From Mesorhizobium sp. (lineage in GTDB: Bacteria; Pseudomonadota; Alphaproteobacteria; Rhizobiales; Rhizobiaceae): a stretch of 64,000 nt of DNA. The first letter of the stretch is position 1; each line of letters starts with the position of its first letter. The notes under the pieces were generated by a model. That model did not search any database, had not been told where the DNA came from, and saw only the letters and a program-made list of their open reading frames with translations. The DNA lies in contig SAQR01000017.1 in assembly GCA_004020365.1 (NCBI GenBank), positions 1-64,000 of the forward strand, given 5' to 3'. The translations under genes were made by a program, and so were the position numbers. Shown one piece after another: positions 47,629 to 57,685 of this stretch.

Positions 47629-47936
47629 ACTCCTGCGTAACGGATGGTTCGTTGGACTCGGGAAATCGACGATGCGGCTCTACTATCGTAATTAGCATCT
47701 TGCTCCGAAGGGAGGGTTTGTGTGATGCATCATTACTGTATAGTCGCTTCGGTCGGGATCATGCCGTCGATAAAACCTCGGGTCAGAGGATCATGTGCAG
47801 CGCCCTTTGTCAAAGGCCGCTCCGCTGGCTGGCGGGCCGCTCGTGCTGATGTTGTGGCTAATTAAACGGCGTCGAGCGATGGCGTTCCGAAACGTCCGCT
47901 TTGCGCCGCGCAACGGACATTCCGATTACCTGAAAA
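47629..47936. other. Intergenic stretch without a supported gene
   Basis: About 310 bases, AT-richer than the surroundings near 47690-47750. It contains the likely SET gene promoter on the minus strand. Short frames are not convincing. Confidence 0.4.
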
Positions 47937-50900
47937 TCACTGCAATCCGCGCGATTGGGCTGTAGAACTGGATTCCAGCAACCCACTCTTTGCTGACTTC
48001 GCTGTTTGCAGGTCATGGAGTTTCTGGTTCGCGGCACGCAGTCTTCCACCCAACACCCGGCAGATCTGCAGCAGAATACCCGGCCGCTGCCGGGCAAGGT
48101 CCTCGAAATGCGAACGCTCCAGCACAAGGCAGCTTGCGTACCCGACCGCAACTATATCCGCCGAGCGCTCACCTTCGCCGAACAGTGCCATCTCTCCGAA
48201 CATCGAGCCGGGTTTCAGCGTTGCAAAGTCGGTGAAGCCCGAAGGACCGCGCTGTCTCACTTTGACTTCGCCTTCAAGGAGGACAAAAAGCTCCTCGCCA
48301 TGCGCGCCCTGCTTGACGATAACCTCGTCGGATAGGTAGTCGGCGCGCTTCATAACCTGTTGCACCGCATACAAATCGTCGAGCGAGCAGCTTTCGAAAA
48401 TTGGCACATTGCGCAGGAAAAGCAGGCGGTCAAGCAAACCGTGTTCGGCATTCGGCATATCGGACTCCAATGATCGTGCAGCCACAGCGGCCCGGCGTAG
48501 CCAGGGCAACGAGGAGGTGCTCATGGCATCGAGCACGGTTTTGATAGGCAGGGTCTTGCCACGCTTGGCCGTATCACCGTCAAGCAGTGGGATGAGCGGC
48601 GTCACCAACCGCCGCTGGTCGACGGCGGTAATTGCCTCTGCCGCGCGAGCACGCATACGCTCATCGCGGGCGCTCAGGAAGCGCCGGATATAGCTGACCG
48701 TCTGTTTGTGGCCGAGGGCAGCAAGCGTCACCAGGACCTCGTCGATCGCGGCCTGATTGGCCTCTGCCATTGCAATTCTGGCGATCGCAGCCCAGGCGAG
48801 GTTGCTGTCGGGCACTGCCTGACGCCATTGGCGATACCTGTCAATACGGGGGAAGGCATCTTTCTGCAGATAGCTGAACAGGGCTTCGGTGGCGCCTACG
48901 TGGCCGAGCACCTCGATGACGGCGAGGCGGACGGATGGATTCTCGTCTCGCAGCATAGGCAATACCGCTGCCACGGAATCCTTGCGGGCGACCAATGCCG
49001 CGATTGCGACGCGGCGTACCGATTCATCCCGATCCGTCAGCCCGACAGCGATACGCTTCGCCGGCCAGCCTCCTCGCACCGCCAGTTGATAACCAATCAC
49101 TCGTCGTCCCGTGTCGTTGGAACGGACGGCTTCCTCGAGCAGGTCCCGGGGCAGACAAGTACTCCCGGGCTTGGAATACGGCAGGGCAGCGATCGTCTTG
49201 ACTATGACCTCTTCAAGCGAAGCATGATTGCGAATGATGCTGACGAGCATCGGCGTGAACGCGTCGTCGCACCGCGCGGCGGCGATCGGCAGCAGTGCCG
49301 TGGCTACCTCCAATTGAGACTGGGCCATCGTTACGAGCGCTTGCGCCGCTTCCGGCGATTTGCCGAGGCGTGCAGCCAAATCGAGCGCGATCATCACCGG
49401 TGCCTGATCCCGATCCTCGGGCAGGGATCGCCCCACTGCCACAAGGTACTGGGCGATGCGGACGCGGAGCACCGGTTCCGCATTGGGCCAGAGTGTCAGC
49501 AGATCTGCTGCATGCCGGTCGCCTCCACGAGCCAGGGCGATGACCGTTTCGTCGCCCGATATCGTGAGTTTCTCGGTGATTGGTTCGAGGAATGGTCCTA
49601 TCGAGGTATGGGCAACAATACGCAGAGCAAGTTCGGTCGCAGTTCTGTCCTGTCCACTTAGCATCACGACGAGGTCCGCACTGTTGCTCGCGGCGACGGC
49701 CGATGCTTCGCGTATCAGGAACTCGTCGCGATCGAGATCGACAGCCCCGTCTCGCAGTATCCCTACAAGCCCGCTGACATAGCGCCAGCCGATACTCCAT
49801 CCGCATGCGAGGAAGCAGAGGCTAAGAACAACGCCGAGCACGCCGACACCGAAAAGACCTGCGAATTGCGCCACCACCCAGACCAGCAGCCCGGATACGG
49901 CCAATGCCATCGGATAGATCAGGCTGTCGTTGAAGGCGCGCAGCCGGCTTGCAAACCGCCCTGGAACTGCGTTGTAGTTGATTGCCGTGACCGGCGCATC
50001 GATATTCTTGGAAAGACCATCATAGACGACATGCGCAAACATCGCGACCGGCAGCGCCGGACTGGCAAGCATGGCGATGAAGCTCACTCCGCACGCGGCT
50101 GGGAAAACAAGGTTCATGCGCGCGATGCCGAGCCGTTGCATCAGCGGGCTGGTCAGCCACAACCCGATCGCCATGCCAACAAAATTCAGGGCGCCGCTCA
50201 TCAGTCCGAAGAACTTGGCAAGCGACTGTTCGTCCGGAAAACTGTCGGAGTAGATGTTGAAAACCATATACTCGGCGATGCATTGCGTAACAATATTCAG
50301 GAAAAGTGCGGTTGAAAGCAGAATTGCTATTAAAAATCCCCGCATCATGCTGCCTATGCTGCGAAGGTTCTCAAGTATTCCAGACTCTCCCTGCTCCTCC
50401 CTTTCGCCCGCCGGCTTCCAGCGGAGAGACAGCCAGGCCAGATGCGCTAGGCAGAGGCACAGTATCAGCGGCATGCCGAAGAGCAGCCAGAAGGGCGATA
50501 CGAAACCTGCAAGCAAGCCGGCGAGGCTGCCACCCACCATGCCCCCTGCGGACAAGGCGACAGCGACACGCGTCGAATAGCGCGTCATTTCGCGCGCAGT
50601 CAGATAGTCGATCAACACCACTTGGAAGACGCTGTAGAGCAGCGACTCCAACACGCTGATTCCCGCGTAGAGCGCATAGTCCGCTGCCGTACCGCCAAAC
50701 CCGCTGGCGAGAATCAACAAAGCTGTCATCACAATGACGGCGACCATGAACCGCTGCAGCAGGACAACACGGCTGCCGCGGTCGATCATCCGGGCATATA
50801 CAACCCACGCGGGAATCGAGACGAGAGCGAACACCATGTAGTAAATCGCGATCCCCTCGCCGCCTTGGGTCGATAGAAACCGGGCAGCCGCCAAGGAGGA

Positions 50901-51023
50901 ACCGAAGGTGTTTGCGGTCGCGAGCAGGAAGGCGCTCAGGACGAGATGCCCGATGCGATCGTTGGGAATCGGCAGCCTGCGAAGCCAGCGAAGGAGCATT
51001 TCGATTCCCGAGGGGGCACTCAT
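47937..51023 (-). CDS. MFS-like transporter fused to HEAT repeats and a cNMP-binding domain
   Basis: This 1028-residue protein begins with about 12 membrane helices resembling an MFS or Npt/Tlc nucleotide-carrier core (VLSAFLLATANTFGSSLAAA, YAGISVLESLLYSVFQVVLI, FFGLMSGALNFVGMAIGLWL). Residues 430-860 form HEAT-like alpha repeats (DESVRRVAIAALVARKDSVA, NPSVRLAVIEVLGHVGATEA). Residues 880-990 form a cyclic-nucleotide-binding domain with GSMFGEMALFGEGERSADIV, which has the conserved Glu and Arg. It may be a membrane transporter or scaffold gated by cAMP or cGMP. It is the only gene in its unit. Confidence 0.85.
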   Translation of the reverse strand: MSAPSGIEMLLRWLRRLPIPNDRIGHLVLSAFLLATANTFGSSLAAARFLSTQGGEGIAIYYMVFALVSIPAWVVYARMIDRGSRVVLLQRFMVAVIVMTALLILASGFGGTAADYALYAGISVLESLLYSVFQVVLIDYLTAREMTRYSTRVAVALSAGGMVGGSLAGLLAGFVSPFWLLFGMPLILCLCLAHLAWLSLRWKPAGEREEQGESGILENLRSIGSMMRGFLIAILLSTALFLNIVTQCIAEYMVFNIYSDSFPDEQSLAKFFGLMSGALNFVGMAIGLWLTSPLMQRLGIARMNLVFPAACGVSFIAMLASPALPVAMFAHVVYDGLSKNIDAPVTAINYNAVPGRFASRLRAFNDSLIYPMALAVSGLLVWVVAQFAGLFGVGVLGVVLSLCFLACGWSIGWRYVSGLVGILRDGAVDLDRDEFLIREASAVAASNSADLVVMLSGQDRTATELALRIVAHTSIGPFLEPITEKLTISGDETVIALARGGDRHAADLLTLWPNAEPVLRVRIAQYLVAVGRSLPEDRDQAPVMIALDLAARLGKSPEAAQALVTMAQSQLEVATALLPIAAARCDDAFTPMLVSIIRNHASLEEVIVKTIAALPYSKPGSTCLPRDLLEEAVRSNDTGRRVIGYQLAVRGGWPAKRIAVGLTDRDESVRRVAIAALVARKDSVAAVLPMLRDENPSVRLAVIEVLGHVGATEALFSYLQKDAFPRIDRYRQWRQAVPDSNLAWAAIARIAMAEANQAAIDEVLVTLAALGHKQTVSYIRRFLSARDERMRARAAEAITAVDQRRLVTPLIPLLDGDTAKRGKTLPIKTVLDAMSTSSLPWLRRAAVAARSLESDMPNAEHGLLDRLLFLRNVPIFESCSLDDLYAVQQVMKRADYLSDEVIVKQGAHGEELFVLLEGEVKVRQRGPSGFTDFATLKPGSMFGEMALFGEGERSADIVAVGYASCLVLERSHFEDLARQRPGILLQICRVLGGRLRAANQKLHDLQTAKSAKSGLLESSSTAQSRGLQ

Positions 51024-51347
51024 GGGTTGGCCACTCGAAATCTTTTCCGCCTTGGGTCAAACGTCGCATTCGCGAATAGCTAAGTTGCGCCGATAGAGTC
51101 TCCTGGAACCAGACCATTTCATTGGCGCGAAGGATAGTGCCTTGCGGTAGAAGCACTCCCAGAACGCACGACCGGAACCGGTGACCGGCAAATGCCACCT
51201 TTGGGTCACTCACGACATCGGAACTTGGGAGTTGAACGTCCGCTATCAGTCTTCCTACACCACAAGAGGACCTACCGCTTCCGTCCCCAAGGCAGACAGT
51301 TGTCTTCGGCCAAGTCGGGCCGCCACCAGCAATAATTCGTCCTCCCC
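51024..51347. other. Intergenic stretch without a supported gene
   Basis: About 320 bases between the MFS-HEAT-cNMP start and the DOPA-dioxygenase-like stop. No coding frame or clear regulatory element was found. The first part must contain the promoter of the large gene. Confidence 0.45.
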
Positions 51348-51767
51348 CTACACCCCCAGCGTCGGCTCGGTATTCACCTCCAGCGCCTCTTCCGCCTCAT
51401 CGTCCTCGCCGAGAATCTCCCCGCTCACCCCCAGCGGGCGGCCGATCCAGATCGGGTCGACCAGATGGTCGCGCTTGGGGTTGGTGGTGTTGGGGTGGAT
51501 GAGGATGCTCAGGCCGCCGTGGTTCAGCATCAGCCACGGAACGAGGGTAGCGAAAATCTCGGTGGCGAAGGAGACCTGGTACATGGCCTGTTCGTGCGGG
51601 CCGACCGGCTCATCGCGCCAATTGCCCAGGCGCACGCGGAAACGCTCGCCGATGCGCAGACGCAGCCATTCGGCATGCTGCCGCTCGGCCGGCCCGTCAT
51701 AGTAGATATGCGCGTGATAGCTGGCAATTTCCGAAAGCGGCCTTGGACTGGCGGCGTCTTCGTTCAC
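51348..51767 (-). CDS. DOPA 4,5-dioxygenase family protein
   Basis: This 139-residue protein matches the DOPA-dioxygenase-like family: [40 protein letters not shown] and [20 protein letters not shown]. The HxH motif YHAHIYY and the PHEQ and IHPNT histidines are candidate metal ligands. Related enzymes open catechol rings, such as DOPA in betalain synthesis. Bacterial homologues are mostly uncharacterised. The acidic tail [14 protein letters not shown] is unusual but not disabling. It reads in the same direction as the downstream large gene, 324 bases away, so it is probably expressed alone. Confidence 0.85.
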   Translation of the reverse strand: MNEDAASPRPLSEIASYHAHIYYDGPAERQHAEWLRLRIGERFRVRLGNWRDEPVGPHEQAMYQVSFATEIFATLVPWLMLNHGGLSILIHPNTTNPKRDHLVDPIWIGRPLGVSGEILGEDDEAEEALEVNTEPTLGV

Positions 51768-51898
51768 CTTAATGCTCTCCTTCGACGACTATGGCGTCCG
51801 ACAGACCCGAAGCATCGAAGGTCGACCTTGTCGAGGCAGCGTTGATGCCGCGTCTTGCCAAGGGATAACGGGCACAATCGTCTCACTACCATTTGACC

Positions 51899-53455
51899 CT
51901 AGTCACCCACGCGCCGCAGCGTGCCGAGATGATTGTCGTCCAGAAACTCTATGGTCATGGCCGACGCCTTGCCGTCGGGGCCGATGTCAAAGCCTACGCC
52001 CGAGGGCCTGTCCGGCGTCTCGGCGTCCGGGAAGGTCAGGAACAGGTCGCCGTCGAAATGCTTCAATGAATAGGACCGGGCGCCGGCCGGCCCGACCTTG
52101 AGCACAAGAGCGTCCCCGGCACTCGACACGACCGCATCGCCGATGAAGTCGTTGGAGTAACGGCCTGCATAGGCGCTGGCTGGCCGGGCCGGACTTGCCG
52201 GAGACGGTGGCGCGGCGTAGGTGGCCTTGGCCGCCGCGATTGCCGGACCGAACAGGCTCGCATAGGTATCGTCCCATGCCTTGATCCAATCCTTGTCGAC
52301 CTTTCCGTCAAAGGCGAGATCGGCGAAGCTGTCGGATAGCCCCTCCGGCACGCCTGTCGAAAAGGCGTTGGCGATGATGACGATGCCAAACTTCTCCTCC
52401 GGGAAGAGCGTCACCAGGGTGCGGGCGCCGACGCTGAAGGCGCCGGCATGACCCCAGCTCAGACCATGCCGGCCGAATTCGATGTTCCAGCCGAGGCCGT
52501 AGAAGGACGTGCCGCCCGAGACGGGGTTCCTGCCGCGCGCCATCAGCGGAACATGCGTCTGGTCTAGCGCGTCGGCTTTAATGAGGGTCTCGCCGCCGTA
52601 GACCCCGTTGCCGAGCACGAGGCGCACCCATTGCGAGAGATCGCGCGCCGTAGAGCTGACGCCGCCAGCGGGCGCCTGCGCATCCGGATCGCGCTTCACC
52701 TTCGCTGCCCAGACGCCGTCGATCTTGACGTGGAGCGCAGCGCGATTGGCGTGCTTGATGAAGTCCGCATGACGGGAGCTGGTCGAGACCATTCCAAGCG
52801 GACGGTAGAGCTTCTCCTCGGCGACCTCCTCCCAGGACTTGCCTGTCGGCTTCGCGGCCGCGACGGCACCCTCGGTCAGCCCGAAATTGCTGTAGGAGTA
52901 GCCGGCGCGAAAACTCGACGATGGCGACACGAACCGCAGGCGACGCAGGATTTCCGCGCGATCGTAGCCAATGTCCTCGAGGTCGTCTCCGGCCGTGCCG
53001 GGAAGTCCGCTGCGGTGCGAAAACAGGTCGCGAACCGTGAGTTCGCTGGTCGGATAGGGCTCGGCGAGCCGGAAGGCCGGATCGAGATCAGCGATTTTCG
53101 CATCCCAGGAAACAACCTCGTCGCTGACCAGCGCCGCCACTATCGTTGCTGAGACCGGCTTGGAGAGGGAAGCGATCTGGAACACCGTGTCGGCATCGAC
53201 GGCCTCCGACTTGCCGGCCTCGCGATGCCCGAAACCCTTGAGGAAGACCACCTTGTCGTCATGTACGACCCCGATGGCGAGACCAGGCACCCCACCATCC
53301 GCGACGACGCCTTCGGCGAGCAGTTCGAGCTTCGACAGGGCTGCAGTGATCCGCTCGGGCGTAACGGTATCGGCCGACGCCGCATGCGGCGAAAGCACCA
53401 TGACAGCGATAAAGGCCCGCGTCCCCCAAAGGCGGAAATTCCGACCCAGCCCCAT
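51899..53455 (-). CDS. Serine hydrolase, class C beta-lactamase family
   Basis: This 518-residue enzyme has a signal peptide (FIAVMVLSPHAASADT) and a penicillin-binding fold. The nucleophile is Ser96 in IASLSKP with Lys99. The YxN motif is YSYSNFG near residue 197, and the KTG-equivalent is WGHAGAFS. The C-terminal 120 residues form an extra beta domain (RPASAYAGRYSNDFIGDAVV). It is likely periplasmic and may act as an esterase, D-aminopeptidase or carboxypeptidase rather than a drug-inactivating beta-lactamase. The start at 53455 opens the signal peptide; a longer frame has no such feature. Confidence 0.9.
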   Translation of the reverse strand: MGLGRNFRLWGTRAFIAVMVLSPHAASADTVTPERITAALSKLELLAEGVVADGGVPGLAIGVVHDDKVVFLKGFGHREAGKSEAVDADTVFQIASLSKPVSATIVAALVSDEVVSWDAKIADLDPAFRLAEPYPTSELTVRDLFSHRSGLPGTAGDDLEDIGYDRAEILRRLRFVSPSSSFRAGYSYSNFGLTEGAVAAAKPTGKSWEEVAEEKLYRPLGMVSTSSRHADFIKHANRAALHVKIDGVWAAKVKRDPDAQAPAGGVSSTARDLSQWVRLVLGNGVYGGETLIKADALDQTHVPLMARGRNPVSGGTSFYGLGWNIEFGRHGLSWGHAGAFSVGARTLVTLFPEEKFGIVIIANAFSTGVPEGLSDSFADLAFDGKVDKDWIKAWDDTYASLFGPAIAAAKATYAAPPSPASPARPASAYAGRYSNDFIGDAVVSSAGDALVLKVGPAGARSYSLKHFDGDLFLTFPDAETPDRPSGVGFDIGPDGKASAMTIEFLDDNHLGTLRRVGD

Positions 53456-53585
53456 GCTCGAGCTCCCCCTATCCCTGCAAGCACTGGTCATACTACAGGC
53501 AGGCGCAGGCGAGGCAACCCTCGCCTGGGCGGTAGAGCGAAGTCCGCTGTGCGATCCCACACCCGAGGTGCTTTGGCGCCCTGGA

Positions 53586-54590
53586 TCAGTTGTTCACGGC
53601 CTCGGCCACTTGGAGGAAGGCGAATGGCGGATAGCGATCCAGCTTCTTGGCGACCTCCATGTTCACGACATAGGCGAAGTCGGTTGCCCGCACGATCGGA
53701 AGGTCCCCAGGGGTTGCCCCATCGCGTAGGATGCTGAGCGCCTGTTCCGCGGCGAGATGGCCGACATTTTCCAGCCGGGCCGCAATGGAAAGCATCGCGT
53801 GATGCTCGCGCACCAGCGGCTCGTAAGGGCTGACGATGGCAATGCCGTTCTCGACCGCCGTCTTCGTGAACAGCTCGCCATTGGCGTTCAGGAACGAGCT
53901 AGATCCGACGTAAAGCCACCGGACCCCCTGCTCGCGCAACTCGGCCATGCGCTCCGCAATCCGGGCAATGTTGGGAACGCTGTTATTTCCGGGGTCGATT
54001 TCGAGCGCGACAAGCTCGATACCGAGCGTCGGCGCAATTTTCTTGAGTTCCTCAGCCGTGATCGCCGAATTGCGTTCGTTCGAGTTGTAGAGCAGGCCGA
54101 GCTTGTCGAACGTCGGATCGTACTGGCGGACGATCTCGATGTTGATTGCTTCCGGCACCCGGTTGAAAGTTCCGGTGACATTGGCGCGGCCGCTGCCTTC
54201 GAAGCCCTTGGCGATGTGCGTGCCGAAGGGGTCGGCAACTTTCACGAAGACAACGGGAATCTCGGTGATAAATGCAGGGTTGGCCGTATCGTCCAGCGTG
54301 CCGATAACGCCAAGCGTCCCGTTCGTGCCATAGGTGAGCACCAGATCGGCCGGCATAGCCCGCGCCTTGGCGATTGCAGTGGGGATGCGCGACTTGTCCT
54401 GTGCCAGATCGATGATCGTCACGTCCGCGGCGAAGCCGCTCTTTTTGATCGCCGCCTTGAAGCCTTCGCAGACATTTTCGCACCCTTCGTAGAAGATGCC
54501 CAATATCTGCTTTCTGTCGGCCGCACTGGCCACGGTGGTCAGCACGAAAAACACGGCCAATGTGAGCAGTTTGCGCGCAATAGATTTCAC
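53586..54590 (-). CDS. TrpX-like ABC substrate-binding protein (orphan)
   Basis: This 334-residue protein has a signal peptide (LLTLAVFFVLTTVASAADRK) and the ABC_sub_bind fold: ILGIFYEGCENVCEGFKAAI, LVLTYGTNGTLGVIGTLDD, EIPVVFVKVADPFGTHIAKG and LYVGSSSFLNANGELFTKTA. It probably binds an amino-acid-like or aromatic ligand in the periplasm. It lacks neighbouring ABC permease and ATPase genes of its own type. It instead follows, 91 bases downstream, the sensor-MFS fusion gene, so it may feed that protein; this is inference. The GTG at 54590 is preceded by GGGGAG. Confidence 0.88.
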   Translation of the reverse strand: MKSIARKLLTLAVFFVLTTVASAADRKQILGIFYEGCENVCEGFKAAIKKSGFAADVTIIDLAQDKSRIPTAIAKARAMPADLVLTYGTNGTLGVIGTLDDTANPAFITEIPVVFVKVADPFGTHIAKGFEGSGRANVTGTFNRVPEAINIEIVRQYDPTFDKLGLLYNSNERNSAITAEELKKIAPTLGIELVALEIDPGNNSVPNIARIAERMAELREQGVRWLYVGSSSFLNANGELFTKTAVENGIAIVSPYEPLVREHHAMLSIAARLENVGHLAAEQALSILRDGATPGDLPIVRATDFAYVVNMEVAKKLDRYPPFAFLQVAEAVNN

Positions 54591-54681
54591 GACAACTCCC
54601 CTATGGACCAAGCGGCCAAGCACCACTCTAACGCTGCCTGGCCCCGGCAGGCAACTTCCAGCTAATTTACCGCCAACTAAT

Positions 54682-57633
54682 TCACGGCGCCTGCTGCCGA
54701 GCCGGCGCCGCTGGCTTGCCCAGCACCGACAGCCCGAACAGCAGGGCTCCCCCAAGCGCGAGCGCCGCCACGACGGCTATCGCCACAGCGTAGCCATAGA
54801 GGCCGGCGACGGCCGCGACCAGCAAGAGGCCGGCGATGCTGGCGAAGCGCTCGATCGTTCGCAGTGCTCCCAGAACCGGATCGGCTCCCAGATGCTTCAG
54901 CTCTGTTTCCGCGATCGACATCGAGAGCGAGACTTGCGCTCCCCGAACCATGCCGCTGCCGACTCCGGATCCCAGAACCGCAAGGAAGATGGTGATCTCG
55001 CTCGGCCGGATGGCGGCCGTCAGGAGCGAGATGCCGCAAAGAAACCCTCCCGACAAGGCCACGGCCGATACCGAAATCCCCCGTTCCGCCACGCGCCCTG
55101 CAAGCGGGCCAACCAGGGCGATGGCGAGAAAGTAGACCATCAGCGTGCGTCCGATATCCGCCGGCGAGGCACCAAGGGAATCGAGCGTCAGAGCCACGAG
55201 ATAAGAAATGAAGGCCTGCAGGCAGACATTGCCGGGGATAGCGATGCCGAACACCAGCGCGGCGAAATGCCAGTTGCGTAATGCGGCAAGCAGCGGCGGT
55301 CGAGCCGCCTTGGCACGCGTGCCGTCTCCCCGGCTCGCAGTATCGGCGACCAGGGAGAAGATCAGAAGCGCGGAGATCAGGACAAAGGTGGCGCTGAGAA
55401 GAAAGACATTGGACTGGCCCAGCCTGTCTGCCAGCACACCACCCAGTGCCGTGCCGCAGAATATTCCACCGAACAACACCGTCGAGAACATTCCGAGCGA
55501 TCGGTCTCGCTCGTCGCGCGGCGTGTTGTCGATGACGTAGTCCTGGCAGGCGAGCGTCACGAAAGCATAGCCGACCCCAAGCATGGTGCGGGATGCCACA
55601 ATCTCGGGCACACTGCTTGCTAAATAGAGCCAAAGATGAGCGGCGATTGTCGGTGCGGCTGCCAGGATCAGCAGTCTTCGCGGCCCAAGCCATCGGGCAA
55701 GCGGCCGTGCGAAGGGGGATACCAGCACGATGGCAAGCAAGTATCCGGCTAGCGGCAGGCTGATCAGCACGGTCTCGGAAAGCCAGGGAAATGGATTGTG
55801 CGCCGCCCTCGTGTAGAGCGGCATGAAGGAAAGCGGCAGTTCGTCAGCGGCCGCGAACAGGAACAGCGCCAGCCGCAGATCGGTGAAATAGGAAAATCGC
55901 AGGGTCGCCGGTCCATTCAACGAAAGACAGTAGCGCGCCTGCAGTGCCGCGAGCCTGGTCCTCCCCGCATCGGAACCACCGGCCACGTCAGAGCCACCGG
56001 GGCCCTGCCATGCCGCCGCGAACTGTGCGCTGAGGCCTTCGGCGCGCTCGATCAGCACCTGGGCGGCGCGGTCGATGGCGGTGCGGGCGCCCACGATTGC
56101 CCGCTTGGAGAAGTCTCCGGCCGCCTGCATCGCCGCCAGCCGCTGCAGCCGGTCGAGAGCGGCAGTCAGCGAGCGACTGCTCATCAGCACCATGATCTCG
56201 AAGGCGATCAATACGGCGACCACGACGACGACGCCCATATCGAGAAAGACGTCGAGGAACTTCTTGGAGATGAAGGCTGGGTCGACATCGATCACCACAT
56301 AGGCGATCTCCTCGCCATTGTGCATGATCGGGTGGCTGCGTACGCCTTTGCGCTCGCGCGGCGGTGCGAGATAAGGATCTATCCGCTCGCCGACTTCCAG
56401 CACTACCCGCCCTGTCGCCACTGCAACGTATGCGATCTCGGGCAATTGCTTGAGCATATCGGCGAAAAAACTCTCCGCGCTGACCAGACTGTCCAACGGC
56501 ACACCCGTCGCCAAGGCGCGCTGGACGTCTTCGCCGACGACCGTGGCAATCAGGTTTGTGCGGGCCGACAGCTCGGGTTCGATAGAGCGATTGACGTTGC
56601 CAAGGGTGATCATACCCAAAACCAGGGCGGAACTCACCATCAGCACCGCCGCCAGCGGAGCCAGGCGCGATGCAATCTGCCGGGCGAGTGAGCGCGAGGG
56701 GTTGGACGCAACCTCGGTCTCGAGAGTCGGAGTAGTCGCAACGACGGCGTCGTCGCTCTCGGCTTGCCAGTCCTTTGCAGCCGGTAACTCGAAGGCGCCG
56801 AGTTCCCGCGTGGCCGCATCATATTGCCGTCTGGCATCTGCCAGATTTGCGTCAAGTTGCCGGATTTGGGGGCCGAAGAGGTCGCGCCAGAACGCGCCGG
56901 AACCACTCGTCTTCATGTTCCCGTTGACGCCGATCTGTGCATCAGGTTCGCCGCGGGCAACGCCCTCCAAGCGGGCAAGCCGGCGCTGAGGGGCTCCAAG
57001 AAGCAGGCTTAACAAAACGTAAGATAGCGCCGAGAACGCAGCCCAGATCACAAGGGCGTTCCGGACGACCTTGCGCATAATGGCCTGTGAAGCCGCTTCG
57101 AGCCGGTCTTTCGGGTAGGCGACAAGCACGGCGCCGCTGGTGGCGCCGTCACGGCCCACGACGTTGAACCCGCTATAGATTTGCTCGCCGGTCTCGGTGC
57201 TCCATTTGACCTCCTTCGATAACTGCATCGCTTGCAGCACCTCGCGCGGAACCTCCTTTGGCCGTGATGCATCGGTTGAATAAACGATGATCCCTGTCGG
57301 GTTTAGCGCGTGTACTGCTTTGACTTCATCGTCGGTTTCCAGCGCCCGTGCGACGATCGCGTCGCCGTTGCGGATCATCGAAATTGGCAAACCAAGGTCA
57401 ATGATCGGCTTGAAGGAAGTTGCAGTCGTCTGGGCGATGACAGAAATTCGCTGCCGCAAGAGATCGGAAAGCACGGCATTGTGCTGGAGAACCGAAAGCA
57501 ATCCCACAACCGCCTGCAGCAGGGCGATGACCACCGAGAAAGTTATCCAACTTCGCAGAAGCACTGCGGCCCCTCCCACAAAGCGGCGCTTATCAACACT
57601 ATGTTGAGCGGAAGGGCTCCGCCAGTGGGGCAT
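54682..57633 (-). CDS. Two sensor modules fused to an MFS transporter
   Basis: This 983-residue protein has two membrane-flanked periplasmic modules before a transporter. The first is helix 26-50, a sensor domain to about 190, and helix 191-213. The second is helix near 330-355, a sensor domain to about 465, and helix 470-490. A HAMP-like linker follows (SSRSLTAALDRLQRLAAMQA). Residues 590-975 form a 12-helix MFS permease (ISLPLAGYLLAIVLVSPFAR, GVGYAFVTLACQDYVIDNTP). The sensor parts resemble Cache-type ligand domains, though this is inferred. An orphan binding protein gene lies directly downstream. The start could be a later GTG. Confidence 0.82.
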   Translation of the reverse strand: MPHWRSPSAQHSVDKRRFVGGAAVLLRSWITFSVVIALLQAVVGLLSVLQHNAVLSDLLRQRISVIAQTTATSFKPIIDLGLPISMIRNGDAIVARALETDDEVKAVHALNPTGIIVYSTDASRPKEVPREVLQAMQLSKEVKWSTETGEQIYSGFNVVGRDGATSGAVLVAYPKDRLEAASQAIMRKVVRNALVIWAAFSALSYVLLSLLLGAPQRRLARLEGVARGEPDAQIGVNGNMKTSGSGAFWRDLFGPQIRQLDANLADARRQYDAATRELGAFELPAAKDWQAESDDAVVATTPTLETEVASNPSRSLARQIASRLAPLAAVLMVSSALVLGMITLGNVNRSIEPELSARTNLIATVVGEDVQRALATGVPLDSLVSAESFFADMLKQLPEIAYVAVATGRVVLEVGERIDPYLAPPRERKGVRSHPIMHNGEEIAYVVIDVDPAFISKKFLDVFLDMGVVVVVAVLIAFEIMVLMSSRSLTAALDRLQRLAAMQAAGDFSKRAIVGARTAIDRAAQVLIERAEGLSAQFAAAWQGPGGSDVAGGSDAGRTRLAALQARYCLSLNGPATLRFSYFTDLRLALFLFAAADELPLSFMPLYTRAAHNPFPWLSETVLISLPLAGYLLAIVLVSPFARPLARWLGPRRLLILAAAPTIAAHLWLYLASSVPEIVASRTMLGVGYAFVTLACQDYVIDNTPRDERDRSLGMFSTVLFGGIFCGTALGGVLADRLGQSNVFLLSATFVLISALLIFSLVADTASRGDGTRAKAARPPLLAALRNWHFAALVFGIAIPGNVCLQAFISYLVALTLDSLGASPADIGRTLMVYFLAIALVGPLAGRVAERGISVSAVALSGGFLCGISLLTAAIRPSEITIFLAVLGSGVGSGMVRGAQVSLSMSIAETELKHLGADPVLGALRTIERFASIAGLLLVAAVAGLYGYAVAIAVVAALALGGALLFGLSVLGKPAAPARQQAP

Positions 57634-57685
57634 CCGATATCGACGTCGATTTCGGCCTGAAGTCGGCCTGCCCGCAGCCAGCCGG

